From an uncultured Alphaproteobacteria bacterium (lineage in GTDB: Bacteria > Pseudomonadota > Alphaproteobacteria > Caulobacterales > Aquidulcibacteraceae), in contig CADEEA010000004.1 of NCBI GenBank assembly GCA_902826245.1, positions 1 to 64,000 of the forward strand: a DNA stretch of 64,000 bases. The letters are read 5' to 3'. How positions within the stretch are numbered: position 1 is the stretch's first letter; every line of letters begins with the position of its first letter. The notes under the pieces were generated by a model. That model saw nothing but the letters and a program-made list of their open reading frames with translations, had not been told where the DNA came from and searched no databases. Made by a program: the position numbers and the translations under genes. Of this stretch, positions 59,761 through 64,000 are shown piece by piece.

Positions 59761-60561
59761 TCAGCTTCGCGCCTTCATTTCCGCCATCACGCGCTGCGCA
59801 TAGGCCCGGCTCACCGGCACTTCCTGGCCCCCCTGCAACACGGCGAGCAGGCGCCCATTGCCGTCGCGGCGCACGGCTTGCAGGCGCTTCCAATTCACGA
59901 AAGCCGAGCGATGGACGCGAAGCATGATGTTGGGGTCCAGCTTCTGCTCCAGGTGCGCCATCGTCACCCGGTGCAGCAGAGTGCGTCCATCCCAGTGCAA
60001 ACGAACATAATCGCGTTCGGCCTCGATGCGCTCGACGTCAGCGACAGCGACACGCAGGAAGCGGCCGCGATCGCGAATCCAGAACTCGCGCTCATAGGCA
60101 GGCCCGTCGCGGCTGTCGGCCTCGCGCTGCAACGCCTCCAGCACCGCGGCCAATTCCGCAACGCGCTGGCCGGCATGTTTGCCCGCACGCCGCTCGCGGG
60201 CGCGCGCGATGGCGGAGCTCAAGCGCTCGAACTCCACCGGCTTCACCAAATAATCCACAGCCGAAGCCTCAAACGCCTGCAAGGCGTAGCTGTCGTAGGC
60301 GGAGATGAAAATGATCTCCGGCCCGCCAGCGTCGTCAACCGCGTTGGCGACTTCAAAGCCGTTCGCCAGCGGCATGCGGATGTCGAGCAGCACGACATCC
60401 GGGCGCAGTTCTCGCATGGCTTCAATAGCGCGTGCGCCGTCGCCGGCGGCGCCCACGATTTCGACATCGGGGATCGCCTGCAGCGCCAGCCTGATGCGGC
60501 GCAGCGCCAACGGTTCGTCGTCAGCTAAGAGCAGGCGCAGCGGTGCGGCTGACACGTTCAT
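59761..60561 (-). CDS. LytTR-type response regulator
   Basis: A 266-aa regulator from ATG at 60561. The receiver domain has DDE at 14-16 and phosphoacceptor Asp60 (VVLLDIRMP), then the conserved Lys in YLVKPVEF. A short helical linker follows, then LytTR (about 160-265) with FLRVAVADVERIEAERDYVRLH and MLRVHRSAFVNWKRL. It begins inside the 3' end of the sensor kinase gene (41-nt overlap). Typical AlgR/LytR pair partner. Confidence 0.93.
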   Translation of the reverse strand: MNVSAAPLRLLLADDEPLALRRIRLALQAIPDVEIVGAAGDGARAIEAMRELRPDVVLLDIRMPLANGFEVANAVDDAGGPEIIFISAYDSYALQAFEASAVDYLVKPVEFERLSSAIARARERRAGKHAGQRVAELAAVLEALQREADSRDGPAYEREFWIRDRGRFLRVAVADVERIEAERDYVRLHWDGRTLLHRVTMAHLEQKLDPNIMLRVHRSAFVNWKRLQAVRRDGNGRLLAVLQGGQEVPVSRAYAQRVMAEMKARS

Positions 60562-61636
60562 CCTCCAAGAAAGGCAACCAAATCTCGACCCGACAGCCAT
60601 TGGGCTGGCGATTGCGCGCGCTCAGGCCCGCGCTTTCCCCGAATATCAATTGCAAGCGCTCGCGCGCGTTCGCGAGGCCAAGGCCGGTGCGCGTCTGCGC
60701 GCAGCCTTCTTGTGGCAAGCCGGGGCCGTCGTCTTCAATGCTGATGCGCAGCGCATCCCCCTCGCGTCGCGCAGAAATCGCGATTGCGCCGCCCCCGACG
60801 CGCGGCGTGATCGCATATTTGATCGCGTTTTCGAGGATGGGCTGCAGAATGAGGCTCGGCAGCCGCGCGTTCTGAAGGCCCGGCTCAATGTCGAAACGCA
60901 CATTCAGCTTGTCGCCAAAGCGGGTCTGTTCGATCTCGAGATAGCGGCGCTGCGCCTCCAGCTCAGCAGACAGCACCGTGAGTTCCGTGGGTTGGCGATC
61001 GAGCGAGTAACGCAGAAAACCGGCCAATCCCATAAGCATGCGCTCGGCCTGCTCGTTGCGCTGCTCCAGCACCAGCGTCGAAATCGCGTTCAGCGTATTG
61101 AACAGGAAGTGCGGGTTGATCTGATAATGCAGCATCTTGAGTTGGGCATCGTAGGCCAGCGATTGCGCCCGCGCGACCGCGCGAGCCTGGGCGACGGATT
61201 CGAAATGGTAGCCAAGCAACGCCTGCGTCAGACCCCAAAGCGGCAACGCCCAGCCATAGTTGAAGAGATAGATGATGAACGGATAAGGCGCCCACTCGGA
61301 CCACCCAAACAGGCGCGGCGTCGCCTCCTCGCTCAGTTGCGTCAGCGGCGCGAGCGCGAGCGCTCCCAGCACCAGCACGAGATTCCGAGCCCAGCCGAAA
61401 CGCGAAGCAGCAGGGCCGGCGACAGAGGCCAGCAATATGCCGGTTAGAACGCAATAAACGCTGACCACCAGAAGCCGGTTTTCCAGAAACGGAAATGTGG
61501 GGTCGTCGGGCGGTTCTGCCGCGGCGGCGGCTGTGCGAACGAGGAAATACACCAACCAAAACGCCAAGTGCGCGCCCCAGCGCACCCAGGCCGGGCTGTC
61601 CAAAGCGTTGCGCCGCACTACTTCACCACTGGGCAC
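60521..61636 (-). CDS. LytS-type (HPK7) sensor histidine kinase
   Basis: A 371-aa protein with four membrane helices (about 20-150), then the HisKA-like His_kinase domain with the phosphoacceptor in HYQINPHFLFNTLNAISTL, and a C-terminal ATPase with LILQPILENAIKYA, IEDDGPGLP and GLGLANARERL. The 3' end overlaps the response regulator gene. Such pairs regulate cell-envelope or natural-product genes. The signal is unknown. Confidence 0.93.
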   Translation of the reverse strand: MPSGEVVRRNALDSPAWVRWGAHLAFWLVYFLVRTAAAAAEPPDDPTFPFLENRLLVVSVYCVLTGILLASVAGPAASRFGWARNLVLVLGALALAPLTQLSEEATPRLFGWSEWAPYPFIIYLFNYGWALPLWGLTQALLGYHFESVAQARAVARAQSLAYDAQLKMLHYQINPHFLFNTLNAISTLVLEQRNEQAERMLMGLAGFLRYSLDRQPTELTVLSAELEAQRRYLEIEQTRFGDKLNVRFDIEPGLQNARLPSLILQPILENAIKYAITPRVGGGAIAISARREGDALRISIEDDGPGLPQEGCAQTRTGLGLANARERLQLIFGESAGLSARNRQPNGCRVEIWLPFLEDERVSRTAAPALS

Positions 61637-61831
61637 GAAGCGCCAACCTCACATCCGCCAAGCCACTAAAACGAGGGAGCGCAAGCTCGGCCATTATTCA
61701 AAGCAGCGCTTGCCCGCCCATCGCTGAATTACGTCGTTTCGTCGTTCAACCTGCCCGCTCCCGCGCTTCAGCGCGCGCGAATACATGCGCGCGACGATTT
61801 GCTTCCCGATGCAGGCGAAACCGCAATCAGG

Positions 61832-62875
61832 TCAGAGTGCGGCCGCTTTGCGGAACACGCTCGGCAAAGCCGAGGCATCGCCCCACCAGCCTCCCTGCTC
61901 GGGCCCGGCGTTCGCCCGATAGACGTCGAGCGTGAGCGCGAAATGGGTGAACACGTGGCGCACCTGGCCCAGGCGGCGCCAATCCCCGGGACCCGGCGCC
62001 TGTTCGATCGCCTCGCGCCGACTCCATTTCCGCGCGCGCCAAGGGGTCGTCGGCAGCCCCGCCATCCCGCCCAGCAACCCGCGCTCGGGGCGTCTGACCA
62101 GCCAGAACATGCCGTCGCGTTCAACCCGAAAGGCCGCGCCATAGCGCTCTGGGCGGGCAGGCTTGGCGGCGCGGCGTGGGTAGCCTTCCGGTGCCCCGGA
62201 ACGAAAGGCGGCGCAATCGCGCGACCAGGGGCAAAGCGAACACTTGGGCGATCGCGGCGTACAGACAGTCGCGCCTAAATCCATCAGCGCCTGGGCCCAA
62301 TCGCCTGGACGCGTAGGGGTCGCCAACTTCCCCGCCAGTTCGCGTAGTTCCGCTTTGGCCGCCGGGAGCGCCGCCTCCACTGCATGAAGGCGCGCCATGA
62401 CGCGTTCGATGTTGCCGTCCACCACATTGGCCGCGCGGCCATAGGCGATGGCTGCAATCGCCGCGGCGGTGTAGGCGCCGACGCCCGGCAGTTCGCGCCA
62501 ATCCCGCTCGTTTTCCGGGAACCCACGCTCCGCCAACATCTGTGCCGTCGTGTGGAGATTCCGCGCCCGCGAATAATAGCCAAGCCCAGCCCAGGCGGCG
62601 AGCACCGCGTCGCGCTCGGCGCCCGCCAACGCCTGCACGCCCGGCCAACGCTCCACGAACCTGAGGAAATAAGGGACGACCACCACCACGCCGGTCTGCT
62701 GCAGCATGATCTCCGACAGCCAGATTTTGTACGGATCTGGGCGCGGCCCCGGCTCGCGCCATGGCAGCGTTCGGCCATGGCGATCGTACCAGGATAGCAA
62801 TGATTTCCGAAGCTTATCCCGAGTCGCCAGCGGTTTTTCCCCAGCAGAGGGCGGCGTGCGCAAGGGCTTGGGCAT
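61832..62875 (-). CDS. mutY: A/G-specific adenine glycosylase MutY
   Basis: A 347-aa base excision repair enzyme that removes A opposite 8-oxoG. Signatures: LPWREPGPRPDPYKIWLSEIMLQQTGV (catalytic Glu), the HhH ELPGVGAYTAAAIAAIAYG, the catalytic Asp in VDGNIERVMARL, and the Fe-S ligands in CTPRSPKCSLCPWSRDC (CX6CX2CX5C). The C-terminal NUDIX-like domain reads out 8-oxoG. It is divergent from the DUF721 gene. Confidence 0.96.
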   Translation of the reverse strand: MPKPLRTPPSAGEKPLATRDKLRKSLLSWYDRHGRTLPWREPGPRPDPYKIWLSEIMLQQTGVVVVVPYFLRFVERWPGVQALAGAERDAVLAAWAGLGYYSRARNLHTTAQMLAERGFPENERDWRELPGVGAYTAAAIAAIAYGRAANVVDGNIERVMARLHAVEAALPAAKAELRELAGKLATPTRPGDWAQALMDLGATVCTPRSPKCSLCPWSRDCAAFRSGAPEGYPRRAAKPARPERYGAAFRVERDGMFWLVRRPERGLLGGMAGLPTTPWRARKWSRREAIEQAPGPGDWRRLGQVRHVFTHFALTLDVYRANAGPEQGGWWGDASALPSVFRKAAAL

Positions 62876-62897
62876 GGGGCGACTTTACTCTTCATTC

Positions 62898-63458
62898 ATG
62901 AATTTCCGATTCGCTGCTGCCCCTATGTCGCTACGTGAGCGCTTCCGTCCCGCCCCGCCTGCGCCGCCCACGGACGACGCCGAAGCGAAGGCTGCGCGCG
63001 CCCTGGCCGCGCGTCGCGGCCGCTCGCCCATCGCTCCCCCGCCAAGCGCCGGCAAAAGCGTCGCCGGCGTGTTGCGGCCCTTGCTGCGCGAAACTGGGCT
63101 GGGCTTCCACGAACTCAAGCGCCGCTGGGCCGAACTGGCCGGTGACAGCTTCGCCCGGGCGGAGCCCGAAAAACTCAGCGGCGGCGTACTTACGCTTCGG
63201 GCGCCGGGCGCGCTTGCGCCTTTCCTGCAGCAACAGACGCCCCTGCTCATAGATCGCCTCGCCATCGCCGGCGCCAAGATCAAGGCGGTCCGTATCGAAC
63301 AGCGAACCGCGGCCAGGCCTGCACCCAATGTACGCGCGCCAAAGGCGACCCTCTCCCCCAGCGAAGAGGCCGCGCTGGCGCAAGCGCTTGACCCCGGGCT
63401 CGATCCTGGCCTCAGATCGGCGCTGTTGCGGCTGGGGCGCGCGGTGCGGCGGAGCTGA
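62898..63458 (+). CDS. DUF721 family protein
   Basis: A 186-aa protein from ATG at 62898 (an alternative ATG lies at 62925). The N-terminal half is proline/alanine/arginine-rich; the DUF721 core (about 55-120) has LRPLLRETGLGFHELKRRWAELAGDSFARAEPEKLSGGVLTL and the leucine-rich FLQQQTPLLIDRL. DUF721 proteins resemble DciA-type helicase loaders, but this role is not tested here. Lies between mutY and dsbA, the usual alphaproteobacterial order. Confidence 0.88.
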   Translation: MNFRFAAAPMSLRERFRPAPPAPPTDDAEAKAARALAARRGRSPIAPPPSAGKSVAGVLRPLLRETGLGFHELKRRWAELAGDSFARAEPEKLSGGVLTLRAPGALAPFLQQQTPLLIDRLAIAGAKIKAVRIEQRTAARPAPNVRAPKATLSPSEEAALAQALDPGLDPGLRSALLRLGRAVRRS

Positions 63459-63527
63459 TTGCGGCGCGCGGTTCCCACGGCGCTGAAAAAACCCTATGCC
63501 ACCAGCCGCAAAATCAGGAGGTGGTTC

Positions 63528-64000
63528 ATGCTCGCACTTGAACGTCGCAAATTGATCTTGGGCGCAGGCGCCCTCGCCCTGGCTGGGTGTGGCGGCGAAG
63601 CCGGAAATGTGGGCGTCGAGGCGACGCCGGACGACATGGTGCTCGGCGCCGAGAGCGCCCCCGCGACTCTGCTTGAATACGGCTCGACCATGTGCGGGCA
63701 TTGCAGGCAGTTTCACGATATCGCCTGGGAGACGCTGAAGAGCGAGTACATCGATACGGGCAAGGTGCGGTTCATTTTCCGCGAAATACTCTCGCCTGGC
63801 CAACCGCCGATCCCGGTGGTGGTGCTTGCCGAATTCCAGCTCGCGCGCTGCGAAAACGCGACGCCGCAGCAATATTTCGACCGGGTCTCGGTCTTGTTCG
63901 AACAACAGAACGAGGTCTTTGCCGCCGGCGCCGGGGGCATGGAAGGCATCCGCGCCAAGCTGATAGATATCGGCGGGGCGGCAGGGTTCACCCCGGAGCA
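63528..64000 (+). CDS. DsbA-family thiol oxidoreductase lipoprotein, 3' truncated by window end
   Basis: At least 157 codons from ATG at 63528, with AGGAGG 6 nt upstream. The leader RRKLILGAGALALAGCGG carries a lipobox Cys (and twin Arg). The thioredoxin-fold active site is CGHC in GSTMCGHCRQFHDIA. A helical insertion follows (FREILSPGQPPIPVV), typical of DsbA/DsbG-like proteins. It probably acts on disulfides in the periplasm. The C-terminus is outside the window. Gene order mutY-DUF721-dsbA matches that in other alphaproteobacteria. Confidence 0.88.
   Translation, partial: MLALERRKLILGAGALALAGCGGEAGNVGVEATPDDMVLGAESAPATLLEYGSTMCGHCRQFHDIAWETLKSEYIDTGKVRFIFREILSPGQPPIPVVVLAEFQLARCENATPQQYFDRVSVLFEQQNEVFAAGAGGMEGIRAKLIDIGGAAGFTPE

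Noticed and set aside
1..64000. CRISPR arrays, insertion sequences, rRNA genes and replication origin
   Set aside because: I looked for direct repeats with regular spacers, terminal inverted repeats with transposase genes, rRNA motifs and DnaA-box clusters, and found none. The heptad array at 12953-13049 is an inverted repeat, not CRISPR.

Overview
The window is GC-rich chromosomal DNA (roughly 64-65% G+C by eye) from an alphaproteobacterium. Support comes from an RcGTA-type gene transfer agent cluster, MucR, two DUF2336 proteins, DUF1491 and DUF6456 proteins, the panB-yfgM-bamB-der block and the mutY-DUF721-dsbA block. The overall flavour is Caulobacterales/Hyphomonadaceae-like, but I cannot name a species. 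There is no rRNA, CRISPR array, insertion sequence or integrase.

Layout. 1-54 is the 3' part of tRNA-Lys(UUU). 97-2544 (-) is a PepSY protein with a PhoP/PhoQ-like two-component system. 2589-3400 is a DUF4258 toxin / MqsA-type antitoxin pair with a palindromic operator. 3469-4371 is a CbpA-type DnaJ. 4463 to about 17837 (-) is a complete-looking gene transfer agent structural cluster in the canonical order: terminase, portal, g3.5, protease, capsid, connectors, tail tube, chaperones, tape measure, DUF2460, DUF2163 hub, NlpC/P60 and megatron. A 28-bp heptad-repeat hairpin lies between the capsid gene and g6.

17872-24531 holds a bifunctional penicillin-binding protein, an ABC-F ATPase, a DUF2336 protein and release factor 3. 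24623-26727 is a divergent acyltransferase-3 / membrane LytTR regulator pair. 26758-30932 holds small secreted unknowns, DUF1491 and a hybrid-less sensor kinase. 30970-32992 holds sufE, DUF6456, a DnaA-C-like HTH protein and mucR. 33069-40213 (-) is a ten-gene Mrp/Mbh-type cation/proton antiporter operon with three MrpD/NuoL-like subunits and a split MrpA. 40298-43240 holds DUF2336, an MFS transporter and a secreted protein. 43361-47095 (-) is exbB-exbD-exbD followed by three tonB-like genes.

47448-48775 holds bolA-grxD (Fe-S/iron handling) and DUF502. 48762-50103 holds PPK2 and RNase HI. 50160-51796 is an Acg-like nitroreductase plus MarR operon behind a double palindromic operator. 51798-53797 holds an HI0933-type flavoprotein and a secreted protein. 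53811-58194 (-) is der, bamB, a YfgM-like TPR protein and panB. 58253-59604 (-) is DUF6249, an ECF sigma factor and a membrane protein that may be its anti-sigma. 59761-61636 (-) is a LytS/LytR-type pair. 61832-64000 holds mutY, DUF721 and a truncated DsbA-like lipoprotein.

Most of the window is ordinary core chromosome in tight operons with many 4-nt ATGA overlaps. The parts I found most informative are the GTA and its internal hairpin, the tandem GTTC-N6-GAAC operator of the Acg-MarR operon, the Mrp operon with an unassigned 80-aa membrane protein, the triple-TonB set and the small toxin-antitoxin locus.
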